Below, one piece after another: positions 8,671-18,080 of a stretch of DNA of 64,000 nt (the first letter of the stretch is position 1; each line of letters begins with the position of its first letter). Position numbers and translations under genes: made by a program. Source of the stretch: CAYVUB01 sp964454675 (lineage in GTDB: Bacteria; Bacteroidota; Bacteroidia; Flavobacteriales; Flavobacteriaceae). A model generated the notes under the pieces. The model was not told the origin of the DNA. It searched no databases and was given only the letters and a program-made list of their open reading frames with translations. The DNA lies in contig CAYVUB010000005.1 of the NCBI GenBank assembly GCA_964454675.1, forward strand, positions 1 to 64,000, in the 5' to 3' direction.

Positions 8671-8949
8671 TTTATCAACGCTCCACGCTTCCGGTTTTGC
8701 ATTGAATAATGGTTTTGTTTCTGCCCAAACGTTTTTAAATAAGTCTGATTGCCGATAGTTTTCCAAATCGGTTTCGGTATTCCAGAAACTATACGTAAAA
8801 AATACGTTTGTATTGTGTTTGTCTTGGTAAAGTTCCAGAAAATTACAACCTTCAAAATTCCGGATATGCTGTTTTTTACGTTCAAAATTTGCCAGAAACA
8901 GCTCAATTTTTGACGGTTCAAAACTCATTTTTACAATTCTTACAAACAT
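8653..8949 (-). CDS. ABM-superfamily (YgiN-like) small protein
   Basis: This 98-residue protein fits the antibiotic-biosynthesis-monooxygenase fold: an MFVRIVKMSF strand, a helix with FLANFERKKQHIRNFEGC, then FLELYQDKHNTNVFFTYSFW and a helix ending VWAETKPLFNAKPEAW. Members are dimeric ferredoxin-like proteins acting as quinol monooxygenases or unknown. No catalytic residue can be assigned. It sits between the SAM-hydrolase-type gene and gldF on the same strand, with short repeats on both sides. Confidence 0.8.
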   Translation of the reverse strand: MFVRIVKMSFEPSKIELFLANFERKKQHIRNFEGCNFLELYQDKHNTNVFFTYSFWNTETDLENYRQSDLFKNVWAETKPLFNAKPEAWSVDKVVSLQ

Positions 8950-9005
8950 ATATATTTAAAAAATTTTAAATTAAAAGCTACCAAATTCCAAAGTTATAAA
9001 TATTT

Positions 9006-9040
9006 AAACTGTAAACTGCGACTGCATACTGCGACTACTA
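9006..9040. repeat. ACTGCGACTG-family intergenic repeat, copy 2
   Basis: It contains AACTGTAAACTGCGACTG and CATACTGCGACTAC and ends 5 bp from the stop codon of the neighbouring gene at 9045. Confidence 0.6.
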
Positions 9041-9044
9041 TTAG

Positions 9045-9878
9045 TTACTTCAAAAAATTAACCGTTACCGTATCCCGCAATTCGAGTCCCATAAGTGATG
9101 ATGCGCTTCCTACGGTCGCTTTGTCGCTTTTGTAAATGGCGATTTCCATATACCCCGACGAATTAAAAATTACCAGTCCTTTGCCTTCGTCCTGGCGTTT
9201 TTCTTCAGAAATATTAAAATTTACAACATCGCTGTATTTTTTATACACTTCCCTGAACTTGTAACTTCTTGCAGATATTTCATAATCTCTGCCTTTTTGT
9301 ATCTGTTCAAAAAATTTCTTTTTAATATTGGTAATCACATTACCGTAGTTATCCACATATATCACGCTTCCTATTATTTGTGATTCTTCGGCATTTACAA
9401 CCGCTGCAATTTTACTCACGGGTTTTATGCCTTCAATCACTTTTCCTATAACTTCCAGAGTGCCGCCGCGTGCCAAATGGCAGGCAACTTTTACAAATAC
9501 ATCCAGTACAGGAAAACCGGCTTCTATCTTATCATGGATGTTGATTTCAACAATTTTTTCGGGGGCAATATCGGCACAAATCATGCTCATAATCCCGTTA
9601 TCGGCACAAATAAAATAATGGTCGTCCAACTTTACGGCTATATGCTTGTTTTCGGGGTTCAATTCAGAGTCAATACCTATGATATGGATGCTGCCTTTTG
9701 GGAAACTGCTGTATGCGTTTTGAACAATATATGACGCTTCAAGGATGTTAAAAGGCGAAACGCAATGTGAAATATCAACAATCCTGGCATCGGCAAATTC
9801 ACTGTATATAGCACCTTTAACAGCCCCTGCAAAGTGATCTTTTTCGCCAAAATCGGTCGTTAACGTAATAATTGCCAT
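9045..9878 (-). CDS. SAM hydroxide adenosyltransferase / SAM hydrolase family (DUF62)
   Basis: The 277-residue protein begins MAIITLTTDFGEKDHFAGAV, the hallmark of the DUF62 / chlorinase-fluorinase superfamily. Characterised hydroxide members hydrolyse S-adenosylmethionine to adenosine and methionine. Other family segments are DISHCVSPFNILEASYI and YVDNYGNVITNI. Length is typical. The gene diverges from phoH across 110 bp. Its role in the cell is unknown. Confidence 0.88.
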   Translation of the reverse strand: MAIITLTTDFGEKDHFAGAVKGAIYSEFADARIVDISHCVSPFNILEASYIVQNAYSSFPKGSIHIIGIDSELNPENKHIAVKLDDHYFICADNGIMSMICADIAPEKIVEINIHDKIEAGFPVLDVFVKVACHLARGGTLEVIGKVIEGIKPVSKIAAVVNAEESQIIGSVIYVDNYGNVITNIKKKFFEQIQKGRDYEISARSYKFREVYKKYSDVVNFNISEEKRQDEGKGLVIFNSSGYMEIAIYKSDKATVGSASSLMGLELRDTVTVNFLK

Positions 9879-9988
9879 TGATAATTGTTGATATGTTTTT
9901 ATACCAAATTCTATTAAAATTCTATAGATTTGTTAGAGTACAAAACTAATAAAACAAATCACATTAATTTACCAAAATCCCATAGCTT

Positions 9989-10942
9989 TTGAACGAACTT
10001 ATAATTGAACTTGAAGAAATTGCGCCAAAAGAGTTTTTTGGTGCTCAAAATGTCAATATAGAACTCTTAAAAAAATACTTTCCAAAACTTAAAATCGTTG
10101 CGCGTGGCAATAAAATTACAGCGTATGGTGATGATGATATGCTTGAAGAATTTGACCGCCGTATGGATATGCTTACCAAGCATTTTATAAAGTACAACAA
10201 ACTTGATGAAAACAGTATTGAGCGCATACTTACCAGTCAAAGCAGTGATGATTATACCACATCAGACCAGGGCGGCGAAGTTATAGTTCACGGTGTAGGC
10301 GGAAAAATCATTAAGGCGCAAACTCTTAACCAACGCCGTCTGGTAGAAAGTATGCGTAAAAACGATATGGTGTTTGCCATTGGTCCCGCCGGAACAGGAA
10401 AAACTTATACAGGTGTTGCACTCGCAGTACAAGCACTTAAAAATAAAGAAGTAAAGCGTATCATATTAACAAGACCTGCGGTTGAAGCCGGTGAAAATCT
10501 CGGGTTTCTTCCGGGCGATTTAAAAGAAAAGCTCGACCCGTATATGCAGCCTTTGTATGATGCGTTGCGTGATATGATTCCGCCGGAAAAACTCGTAACC
10601 TTTATAGAAAACGGAACGATACAGATTGCGCCGTTGGCATTTATGCGCGGTCGTACACTGGACAATGCTTTCGTGATTTTGGACGAAGGTCAGAATACGA
10701 CGCACAATCAAATGAAAATGTTTCTGACACGTATGGGCAAAAATGCCAAATTCCTGCTTACCGGCGATCCCGGACAGGTCGATTTGCCGCGCCGTACCAT
10801 TTCAGGACTTAAAGAAGCATTGCTCATTCTTAAAAATGTTGAAGGTGTAGGCATGGTATTTCTTGACGAAAAAGACGTGATACGCCACAAACTTGTCAAA
10901 AAAATTATTGAAGCATACAAGAACATAGAAAATACAGAGTAA
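9989..10942 (+). CDS. phoH: PhoH-family ATPase
   Basis: This 317-residue P-loop protein has Walker A GPAGTGKTYTGVALAVQAL near residue 132 and Walker B FVILDEGQN near residue 229, preceded by a small N-terminal KH-like region. Family members are linked to RNA metabolism (PhoH/YbeZ). The start is TTG at 9989: MNELIIELEEIAPKEFFG is the conserved flavobacterial N-terminus and no in-frame ATG precedes it. purC follows 66 bp downstream on the same strand. Confidence 0.92.
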   Translation: MNELIIELEEIAPKEFFGAQNVNIELLKKYFPKLKIVARGNKITAYGDDDMLEEFDRRMDMLTKHFIKYNKLDENSIERILTSQSSDDYTTSDQGGEVIVHGVGGKIIKAQTLNQRRLVESMRKNDMVFAIGPAGTGKTYTGVALAVQALKNKEVKRIILTRPAVEAGENLGFLPGDLKEKLDPYMQPLYDALRDMIPPEKLVTFIENGTIQIAPLAFMRGRTLDNAFVILDEGQNTTHNQMKMFLTRMGKNAKFLLTGDPGQVDLPRRTISGLKEALLILKNVEGVGMVFLDEKDVIRHKLVKKIIEAYKNIENTE

Positions 10943-11008
10943 TTTTGTGTAAAATTTACTTAGGCATAACTTTCAAAAACAATAATAACAGACTACCAAA
11001 TTACACTT

Positions 11009-11965
11009 ATGGCAACCAATACCATAACCGATACCAATTTTAACTTTCCAAATCAGAAAAGTTTATATAAAGGAAAAGTACGGGAAGTTTATAACATTAA
11101 TGACGATTTGCTGGTCATGATAGCCACCGACAGGCTGAGCGCATTTGACGTAGTAATGCCAAAAGGGATTCCGTATAAAGGACAGATACTTAATCAAATA
11201 GCAACAAAATTTATGGCGCAAACGGAAGATTTGGTGCCTAACTGGCTCGTAGCCACACCCGACCCGAATGTTGCCGTAGGGCATTTGTGCGAGCCTTTTA
11301 AAGTAGAAATGGTTATAAGAGGTTACCTGTCCGGTCATGCGGCACGTGAGTACAAACTGGGTAAACGCACACTTTGCGGTGTCGCTTTGCCGGAAGGGAT
11401 GATTGAAAACGATAAATTCCCGGAGCCTATTATCACGCCGGCAACCAAAGCCGATATGGGTGCGCATGATGAAGATATTTCCCGTGAGGATATTTTAAAA
11501 CGAGGTATTGTGAGCGAAGCCGATTATCTGGTTTTGGAAGATTATACCCGCAAGCTTTTTAAACGCGGCACAGAAATAGCTGCCGGCAGAGGTTTGATTC
11601 TGGTAGATACCAAATACGAGTTTGGGAAAACCAAAGACGGCAAAATCGTGTTGATTGATGAAATCCATACACCCGATTCGTCACGCTATTTTTATGCCGA
11701 TGGGTATCAGGATATTCAGGATAAGGGCGAGCCGCAAAAGCAATTGTCAAAAGAGTTTGTACGCCAGTGGTTGATAGCCCATAATTTTCAAGGGTTAGAA
11801 GGTCAAAAAGTTCCTGTAATGACAGACGAATATGTTGAAACCGTAAGCGAGCGTTATATTGAGCTGTATGAGAATATTATGGGCGAAACCTTTATTAAAG
11901 CCGATGTGTCGGATATTCACAATCGTATTAAGAATAATGTAGAGCGGTTTTTGGCGGGGTATTAG
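11009..11965 (+). CDS. purC: Phosphoribosylaminoimidazole-succinocarboxamide (SAICAR) synthase
   Basis: The enzyme joins CAIR and aspartate using ATP in purine synthesis. The 318-residue protein shows YKGKVREVYNI near residue 21, ATDRLSAFDVVMPKGIPYKG and VIRGYLSGHAAREYKLG in the N-terminal half, and VLIDEIHTPDSSRYF near residue 214. It is longer than E. coli PurC (237 residues), like the eukaryote-type and Bacteroidota forms. No other purine gene is adjacent. Confidence 0.95.
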   Translation: MATNTITDTNFNFPNQKSLYKGKVREVYNINDDLLVMIATDRLSAFDVVMPKGIPYKGQILNQIATKFMAQTEDLVPNWLVATPDPNVAVGHLCEPFKVEMVIRGYLSGHAAREYKLGKRTLCGVALPEGMIENDKFPEPIITPATKADMGAHDEDISREDILKRGIVSEADYLVLEDYTRKLFKRGTEIAAGRGLILVDTKYEFGKTKDGKIVLIDEIHTPDSSRYFYADGYQDIQDKGEPQKQLSKEFVRQWLIAHNFQGLEGQKVPVMTDEYVETVSERYIELYENIMGETFIKADVSDIHNRIKNNVERFLAGY

Positions 11966-11986
11966 AATTTGTGATAATCTGCGTCA

Positions 11987-12013
11987 TCTGTGAGCTTTAT
12001 TTTTCCTCACAGA
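11987..12013. other. Small hairpin in the convergent space after purC
   Basis: TCTGTGAG (11987-11994) pairs exactly with CTCACAGA (12006-12013) over an 11-nt loop that itself holds a T run. It may help end the convergent transcripts of purC and the acyltransferase gene, but lacks a T tail. Confidence 0.35.
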
Positions 12014-12108
12014 TTTCACGGATTTGCACAGATAATAAAATTTTTTCTTAATTCTTCGGGAATTATTAACAACAAATCACAATATAAAACTGTTGAAACT
12101 ATAGTAAA

Positions 12109-13245
12109 TTAGTTGCTTTCACTCTCATCCTCATCTGTCTCATCTTTTCCGTCTTTGGTGCGTTTAACCAAGTGTAAAAACCGCCTTAAATGTTTGTATA
12201 TAAATGCGTTGGTTTTACCTATATTAAGTACAATAAAACAAACAACAATAATAAATAGTAAAGCTCCTATAACGGCTTCCCAAGGGTCTAATGATTTATT
12301 GAGGAAACGTTTTAATCCCACACCTGTAAAACTTCCGTAGAGCACAATAAAATGCACCACATAAATTGATAATGTTTTTTCGCCTATAGTGGTAATATAC
12401 GATTTTTTGAGGTAGTTTTCAAAGGTATAGAATACCCCAAAGAGTATGAGGACGTTTCCAAACCTTGTAAACAGGTAATTAAAATCTGCGCTTCTTTGAA
12501 AAAGCTTAATATCAGTGAGTACACTTAATAAATGTAAATGATAGCTTGAAGTGTAAATCAATAAATAACCAATGATAAAAAATCCTCCAAGCATATATAG
12601 CCTGAAATACTGTTTATGTGAAAATTTATAAAATAATACTGCCAGGCAGCCGCCATAAGCTACATAGCCAAACCAGGGTAATATGGTAAATACAGAGCCG
12701 TTTGATTTGGTCATATAATTGGCAAAAATGACCGGTACATTTTCTATGGTTATGCCGCGGTAAAGCGGTTCTGTAACAAAGCATACAAACCCGGTTATAA
12801 ATAGTGTGATGCCCAGAATCAAACTGTTTTTATTGGTCAAAATATAAAAGCCTATGAGCATTATGAGCGACAAGCCTATACATTGTAAAACGTCAATAAC
12901 CAAAAAGTAAGTGTTAAAATAACCGTTAATCCAGTTAATGAACGATATACGCAGCAAATACCCGATGCCAATGAGCATAAGACCTCTTGTAATTCCTTTT
13001 TTGATTCGCTTTTTATCAGTTCCTTTATCTTTTGCCTTTAACAGAAGATATAAAAAAACCAACCCGGAAATAGTAAAAAATGTCGGGGCAGTCATACCTC
13101 TAAAATACGACCAGACGTTATAAGCAACATACGATGAATCTCTCCAAACAGGATTTAAAAGCGTATCAACAAAATGCCCTTGCAGCATCATCAAAATAGC
13201 AAACGCTCTTACGGCATCAAGAAAATATAATCTGGTTGAGCTCAA
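12109..13245 (-). CDS. Membrane acyltransferase, HGSNAT (DUF1624)-like
   Basis: This 378-residue protein has about ten membrane segments and starts with RLYFLDAVRAFAILMMLQGH, the pattern of the heparan-alpha-glucosaminide N-acetyltransferase catalytic domain, close to other multi-spanning acyltransferases. Such proteins transfer acetyl groups across the membrane to sugars or other acceptors; the acceptor here is unknown. The start is TTG at 13245 with no in-frame ATG upstream. The C-terminal tail is strongly charged (KRTKDGKDETDEDESESN). It stands alone. Confidence 0.75.
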   Translation of the reverse strand: MSSTRLYFLDAVRAFAILMMLQGHFVDTLLNPVWRDSSYVAYNVWSYFRGMTAPTFFTISGLVFLYLLLKAKDKGTDKKRIKKGITRGLMLIGIGYLLRISFINWINGYFNTYFLVIDVLQCIGLSLIMLIGFYILTNKNSLILGITLFITGFVCFVTEPLYRGITIENVPVIFANYMTKSNGSVFTILPWFGYVAYGGCLAVLFYKFSHKQYFRLYMLGGFFIIGYLLIYTSSYHLHLLSVLTDIKLFQRSADFNYLFTRFGNVLILFGVFYTFENYLKKSYITTIGEKTLSIYVVHFIVLYGSFTGVGLKRFLNKSLDPWEAVIGALLFIIVVCFIVLNIGKTNAFIYKHLRRFLHLVKRTKDGKDETDEDESESN

Positions 13246-13276
13246 GTTTGAAATTAGTTATGAATTGTAAATATAA

Positions 13277-13327
13277 TGAACTCATTTAAACTTTTTTGAT
13301 TGAACCGAAAAAGTTTAAATGAGTTCA
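13277..13327. other. 20-bp perfect inverted repeat upstream of the acyltransferase gene
   Basis: 13277-13296 is exactly complementary to 13308-13327, around an 11-nt loop. The arms read TGAACTCATTTAAACTTTTT. It could be a second terminator for the T9SS gene transcribed leftwards, or an operator close to the acyltransferase start at 13245. Confidence 0.7.
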
Positions 13328-13414
13328 ATTAAATAACCATAAAAAAAATCAAAGTAATGGTTTCATGAGAAGTCTGTGAATGAGTAAGCGTGTTTTAGTT
13401 GTTGTCCAAATAAA

Positions 13415-13444
13415 AAGCCATAGATTATTTAAAATCCATGGCTT
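13415..13444 (-). terminator. Hairpin terminator of the small T9SS gene
   Basis: On the minus strand AAGCCATGGATT pairs with AATCTATGGCTT (one wobble pair) and is followed by TTTATTT. It begins 20 bp beyond the stop codon at 13464. Confidence 0.8.
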
Positions 13445-13463
13445 AGTATAGTACTTTAAGAAA

Positions 13464-14195
13464 TTATCTGGTGACTACAAGCCTTTTGGTTTCTACGGCA
13501 TTATTGTCACTTACCCTTACCATGTAAATACCCGAATTTAAAGAGGTAATGTCTAAGTTGCGGCTACCCGTAAACGATTTTACTATTTTTCCGGTGAGGT
13601 CATAAACGTCAACTGCTACAGATTCGGCATTATTAAAACCGGTCAATTTCAAATTGAAACTTTCTTTTGCGGGATTTGGATAAATGGACAAATCTCTGGA
13701 AAAACTTAAATCGTCAACAGACAAAGAGGTATTTAAGGTAACGCTGCCTGTCCAGGTTCCGGAGGCTGTAACTGAGTTCCAGCCGTTGCCTATCAATACA
13801 TACTTGCCGGTTAAATCAAGTGCTTCCGGTAAGGTAATTGTTATATTTACAGCTGTACCCGGTGTAGTAGAATTACCTACTCCCCAGACAATTTTTAATA
13901 CTGCACCATAAGTGGACCAACCGCCTACTTGCAGGAAAATGGTTGTTGTTTCTGCTTCATACGTAGGTGTATCGGTTACAAAAATAGCCAAATCACTTGC
14001 CCACGTAGTGCCTGCCTGAGAGTTTAAAACAAAATCACCGGTAATGGATGTCAACTCACCCGAAGTTGGAGCATCGGGAAATGGTACAAACTGACTTCCT
14101 GTAAAAGCCACTTCTGTAAAAGAGTAGGTTTGCGCCTGTAAGTTCATAAATAGTCCGCTTACTATGAAGCTGATAAAAAGTAAAATTTTTCTCAT
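13464..14195 (-). CDS. Small secreted protein with T9SS type A sorting domain
   Basis: The 243-residue protein has a signal peptide (residues 1-22, ending LQAQ), a beta-rich region of about 145 residues with no domain I recognise, and a C-terminal sorting domain from about residue 172 (LSIYPNPAKESFNLKLTG, VYDLTGKIVKSF, SGIYMVRVSD, ending TKRLVVTR). It should pass Sec, then T9SS, to the cell surface. The monocistronic layout and 229-bp AT-rich upstream space suggest its own promoter, though no TAnnTTTG was found. Confidence 0.85.
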   Translation of the reverse strand: MRKILLFISFIVSGLFMNLQAQTYSFTEVAFTGSQFVPFPDAPTSGELTSITGDFVLNSQAGTTWASDLAIFVTDTPTYEAETTTIFLQVGGWSTYGAVLKIVWGVGNSTTPGTAVNITITLPEALDLTGKYVLIGNGWNSVTASGTWTGSVTLNTSLSVDDLSFSRDLSIYPNPAKESFNLKLTGFNNAESVAVDVYDLTGKIVKSFTGSRNLDITSLNSGIYMVRVSDNNAVETKRLVVTR

Positions 14196-14424
14196 AAGTA
14201 TATGTTTTATAGTGTTGTATATGGCTATATATATTAAATTTCTTAATAAAATGAATAAAAATTAATAATAATTGTGTATTTATTGATAAAAATAAATTTT
14301 ATATCTTAAATAATAAATTATATCAAATAAATTAACTATTTAATTGAGTATTATGTATATTCTGAAATTATAATAAAAGGCTCCAATTTTTTATATGAAG
14401 ATATTTTGTTTAAAAGCTGTAAGT

Positions 14425-14997
14425 TTATAATGACAACGTTTTAATCTTTTTCAAAATATGTTTTGCTCTGGCTTTAAATCCTGAGCTTTGCATCTGGAAA
14501 TCACGTTCCAGAATTTGGGTAAGTTCGGGATGTATCCATTCAAAATCTTTCCCAAACAAATACAAGGTGTTCATGGCATAAGCTTTAGGCGCTATTTTTT
14601 CGTCATTTATCATCCAGTCAAAACACACTTCTACAATACGTTCTTGATGTATCGGTTTTAAAGCTGTTTTAAAAACAGTATTTTCTTTTGAATAATACAT
14701 TTTTGCAAGGTTTTCACACACTTTTGCTACGGGACGCACCGCAGGATCTAAATGTACCTTGTGGATGTTTTCTGTAAAAACGTCAAGATGCGGTGCCAAA
14801 AGTTCAAGATGTGTGTTGCTCATAAATTCCAAAACCCAGGCGGCACGGCACGATACCTTATCGTTTACCATAAACAGAATTTCCAAAAGATTGGGAATTA
14901 ATTGCTTATCCGCAATAACCATATCGGCATACGTTTGCCGGTTTTCTCTTGAATGCGTCACATAATTTAATTGGTTGTAAAGTGCTGCGGTAGTCAC
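14425..14997 (-). CDS. Helical-repeat protein of unknown function
   Basis: The 190-residue all-helical protein resembles HEAT-like repeats (NLLEILFMVNDKVSCRAAWVL; LAPHLDVFTENIHKVHLDPA; VRPVAKVCENLAKMYY). Proteins of this type in flavobacteria are often labelled adenylosuccinate lyase, but the lyase signature GSSxMPxKxNP is absent and the length is far too short, so that name should not be used. The start is GTG at 14997. It diverges from the glycosyltransferase gene. Confidence 0.7.
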   Translation of the reverse strand: MTTAALYNQLNYVTHSRENRQTYADMVIADKQLIPNLLEILFMVNDKVSCRAAWVLEFMSNTHLELLAPHLDVFTENIHKVHLDPAVRPVAKVCENLAKMYYSKENTVFKTALKPIHQERIVEVCFDWMINDEKIAPKAYAMNTLYLFGKDFEWIHPELTQILERDFQMQSSGFKARAKHILKKIKTLSL

Positions 14998-15066
14998 AAA
15001 TTCCTTATTTTTAGACTTTAAAAGTAGAAAAATTAAGATTGATATAAAAAGCTAAAGTAAAAACTC

Positions 15067-16320
15067 ATGACAAAAAAACTTCTCATTATTGGTTTTGTAT
15101 GGCCGGAACCCAAAAGCTCGGCTGCCGGCAGCAGGATGATGCAGCTTATTACAACGTTTCAAAGTTTTGGGTATGATATTACGTTTGCTTCGGCGTGTGT
15201 CAAAACCGGTAACGCTTTCGATTTAAAAACGATTAATGTTCAAACGGTAACGATTCGCTTAAACCATTCGGATTTTGATGTGTTTATTTCAGAATTGCAG
15301 CCCGATATAGTGCTGTTTGACCGTTTTATGACCGAAGAACAATACGGCTGGCGTGTCACAGAACACTGTCCTGATGCTATGCGGATTCTCGATACCGAAG
15401 ATTTACATTGTTTGCGAAAAGGCAGGCAGCAAGCCTTTAAAGAAGGAAAGCCTTTTGAAGATTCCTATTTATATAATGATTATGCCAAACGCGAAATAGC
15501 GAGTATTTATCGTTGCGATTTGAGCTTGATTATTTCTCAAGATGAGTTGGCTATCTTAGGCGGTGAGTTTCAAATTGACCACGATTTGATGCGGTATATT
15601 CCTTTTATGTTGGATGCTATTCCATCAGAAACAATTGCAACCTTTCCGAAGTTTCAAGAGCGGGAGCATTTTATAACCATCGGTAATTTTCTTCACGAGC
15701 CCAATTATGATGCCGTGAATTATCTTAAAGAAACCTTATGGCCATTGATTAGAAAACAACTGCCAACAGCCGAACTGCATATTTACGGTGCTTACGAGTC
15801 ACAAAAAGTATTGCAATTACATAATGACAAAGAAGGTTTTTTAATCAAAGGTTTTGCAGAAGATGTGAATGAAGTGATGCAAAATGCCAGAGTATGCCTG
15901 GCACCGTTGCGGTTTGGTGCCGGTCTTAAAGGAAAACTCATTGATGCCATGCAAAACGGTACACCTTGTGTGATGACTACTGTGGCTGCCGAAGGTCTGT
16001 TCAAATTTTTTGAAACCCCCGATTTTGTAACAGATGATTCTCAGGAATTTGCCAATAAAGCGGTGGAATTATACCAAAATAAAGCTTTGTGGAGCGATTA
16101 CCAAACTTACGGTTTAAACGTCATTAACACACGATTTGACAAAGCGGAATTTCAAAAGGATTTGTTATTTAAAATAGAAAAAACACAGCAGGAATTATCT
16201 GAGCATCGCCGTTTTAATTTCACCGGACAATTACTGCAATATCATACTGCGCAAAGCACCAAATATTTGAGCAAATGGATAGAATTGAAAGAACAGATAA
16301 ATCAAAAAGATTCACTGTAA
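15067..16320 (+). CDS. Glycosyltransferase, GT4-like (GT-B fold)
   Basis: The 417-residue protein has an N-terminal acceptor domain beginning KKLLIIGFVWPEPKSSAAGS and a C-terminal donor domain with FITIGNFLHEPNYDAV near 198, LHIYGAYES near 236 and RFGAGLKGKLIDAM near 280, the region that holds the nucleotide sugar in GT4 enzymes. The acceptor is unknown. No polysaccharide cluster surrounds it; it precedes an ABC-F gene by 56 bp. Confidence 0.8.
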   Translation: MTKKLLIIGFVWPEPKSSAAGSRMMQLITTFQSFGYDITFASACVKTGNAFDLKTINVQTVTIRLNHSDFDVFISELQPDIVLFDRFMTEEQYGWRVTEHCPDAMRILDTEDLHCLRKGRQQAFKEGKPFEDSYLYNDYAKREIASIYRCDLSLIISQDELAILGGEFQIDHDLMRYIPFMLDAIPSETIATFPKFQEREHFITIGNFLHEPNYDAVNYLKETLWPLIRKQLPTAELHIYGAYESQKVLQLHNDKEGFLIKGFAEDVNEVMQNARVCLAPLRFGAGLKGKLIDAMQNGTPCVMTTVAAEGLFKFFETPDFVTDDSQEFANKAVELYQNKALWSDYQTYGLNVINTRFDKAEFQKDLLFKIEKTQQELSEHRRFNFTGQLLQYHTAQSTKYLSKWIELKEQINQKDSL

Positions 16321-16337
16321 TTACTCTTACTTTTTTA

Positions 16338-16345
16338 TAGCTTTG
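16338..16345 (+). promoter_or_regulatory. -7 box TAGCTTTG ahead of the ABC-F gene
   Basis: It matches TAnnTTTG 31 bp before the ATG at 16377 and follows the stop codon of the glycosyltransferase gene, so the ABC-F gene may have its own transcript. Confidence 0.45.
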
Positions 16346-16376
16346 CCGCCGGATAATCGGGATAAAAAAAATCAGT

Positions 16377-18014
16377 ATGATTTCAGTTGATAATTTAGCA
16401 GTAGAATTTGGCGGACAAGCCTTGTTTAGTGATGTGTCGTTCACTATTAATGAAAATGACAAGATTGCCCTTATGGGTAAAAACGGCGCAGGAAAATCCA
16501 CCATGATGAAAATCATTGCAGGCGTTCAAAAACCTACGCGAGGCGGTGTGCGTTATCCTAAAGATGCCGTTATTGCTTACTTGCCGCAACATTTATTAAC
16601 CGAAGATCATTGTACGGTATTTGAAGAAGCATCCAAAGCGTTTCAGCATATTTTTGATATGAAAGCCGAAATAGACAGCTTAAATACCGAACTCGAAACA
16701 CGTACGGATTACGATTCTGACGAGTATATGAAAATCATCCAGAAAGTATCAGATTTAGGCGAAAAATACTATGCTATTGAAGAAGTTAATTATGATGCTG
16801 AGGTTGAAAAAGCCTTACGTGGTTTGGGTTTTAAACGTGAAGATTTTACAAGAAAAACAGGCGAATTTAGCGGTGGTTTCCGTATGCGTATAGAGCTGGC
16901 TAAAATCCTGTTGCAAAAACCCGATTTGATTTTATTGGATGAGCCTACCAACCATATCGATATCGAATCGGTGATATGGCTCGAAGATTTTCTGGTCAAT
17001 AAAGCCAATGCCGTTGTGGTTATTTCGCACGACCGTGCGTTTATCGACAATATTACCAATCGTACTATTGAAGTAACGATGGGCAGAATTTACGATTACA
17101 AAGCCAATTATTCCCATTACCTGCAACTGCGTGAAGACAGAAGAACACATCAGATAAAAGCTTATCAGGAGCAGCAAAAATTCATCGCAGAAACCCAGGC
17201 GTTTATAGAACGTTTTAAAGGTACATATTCAAAGACCAATCAGGTAAATTCGCGCGAGCGTATGCTTGAAAAGCTTGAAATCATTGAAGTGGATGAAATA
17301 GATACATCCGCATTGAAGTTGCGTTTTCCGCCGGCACAACGTTCAGGGGATTATCCGGTAACGGTCAAAGATTTATCAAAATCGTATGGTGATAAAACAG
17401 TATTTAAAGATGCCAATATGTCAATTTCCAGAGGCGAAAAAGTAGCGTTTGTAGGTCGCAACGGCGAAGGAAAATCGACGATGATTAAAGCCATTATGGG
17501 CGAAATAGAAGTAGAAGGCAAATGCCAGTTGGGGCACAACGTGAAAGTAGGTTATTTTGCGCAAAACCAAGCCTCGTTGTTGGATGAAAACCTGACCATT
17601 TTCCAAACGGTTGATGAGGTTGCCGAAGGTGATATACGTACGCAAATCAAAAATATCCTTGGCAGATTTATGTTTAAAGGTGATGATATTGACAAAAAAG
17701 TAAGCGTGCTTTCCGGTGGTGAAAAAACCCGATTGGCGATGGTGAAACTCTTATTGGAACCTGTGAATTTATTGATTCTGGATGAGCCTACCAACCACTT
17801 GGATTTAAAATCGAAAGATGTGTTAAAAGAAGCACTTTTGGATTTTGACGGTACATTAATTTTGGTGTCTCACGACCGCGACTTTTTGCAAGGATTATCA
17901 AAAAAAGTATTTGAATTTAAAGACCAGCGTGTCATTGAGCATTTTGAAACCATTGACGATTTCTTGGTAAGAAACAGATTGGAAAATCTGAAAGAAATGG
18001 ATTTGAAGAGGTGA
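16377..18014 (+). CDS. ABC-F family ATPase (translation factor type)
   Basis: This 545-residue soluble protein carries two ABC cassettes and no membrane segment. Walker A motifs are GKNGAGKST (near 35) and GRNGEGKST (near 360); signatures are SGGFRMR and LSGGEKTR; Walker B motifs are LILLDEPTNHID and LLILDEPTNHLD. The linker between the cassettes (residues about 240-310) is charged and helical, as in ribosome-binding ABC-F proteins (EttA, YbiT, Uup). It probably acts at the ribosomal E site; antibiotic protection cannot be inferred. Confidence 0.93.
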   Translation: MISVDNLAVEFGGQALFSDVSFTINENDKIALMGKNGAGKSTMMKIIAGVQKPTRGGVRYPKDAVIAYLPQHLLTEDHCTVFEEASKAFQHIFDMKAEIDSLNTELETRTDYDSDEYMKIIQKVSDLGEKYYAIEEVNYDAEVEKALRGLGFKREDFTRKTGEFSGGFRMRIELAKILLQKPDLILLDEPTNHIDIESVIWLEDFLVNKANAVVVISHDRAFIDNITNRTIEVTMGRIYDYKANYSHYLQLREDRRTHQIKAYQEQQKFIAETQAFIERFKGTYSKTNQVNSRERMLEKLEIIEVDEIDTSALKLRFPPAQRSGDYPVTVKDLSKSYGDKTVFKDANMSISRGEKVAFVGRNGEGKSTMIKAIMGEIEVEGKCQLGHNVKVGYFAQNQASLLDENLTIFQTVDEVAEGDIRTQIKNILGRFMFKGDDIDKKVSVLSGGEKTRLAMVKLLLEPVNLLILDEPTNHLDLKSKDVLKEALLDFDGTLILVSHDRDFLQGLSKKVFEFKDQRVIEHFETIDDFLVRNRLENLKEMDLKR

Positions 18015-18080
18015 ACTATTAATTTCTTTGACTCATTTATTTTGTGTATTTTGGTAATTTATAACCAATAATTTCTATAT

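Noticed and set aside
14196..14424. Small gene in the AT-rich space between the small T9SS gene and the helical-repeat gene
   Set aside because: No open frame with credible protein composition; only A/T-rich sequence is present.
14425..14997. Adenylosuccinate lyase
   Set aside because: The protein is 190 residues, lacks the lyase signature and looks like helical repeats; the name is probably a propagated error.
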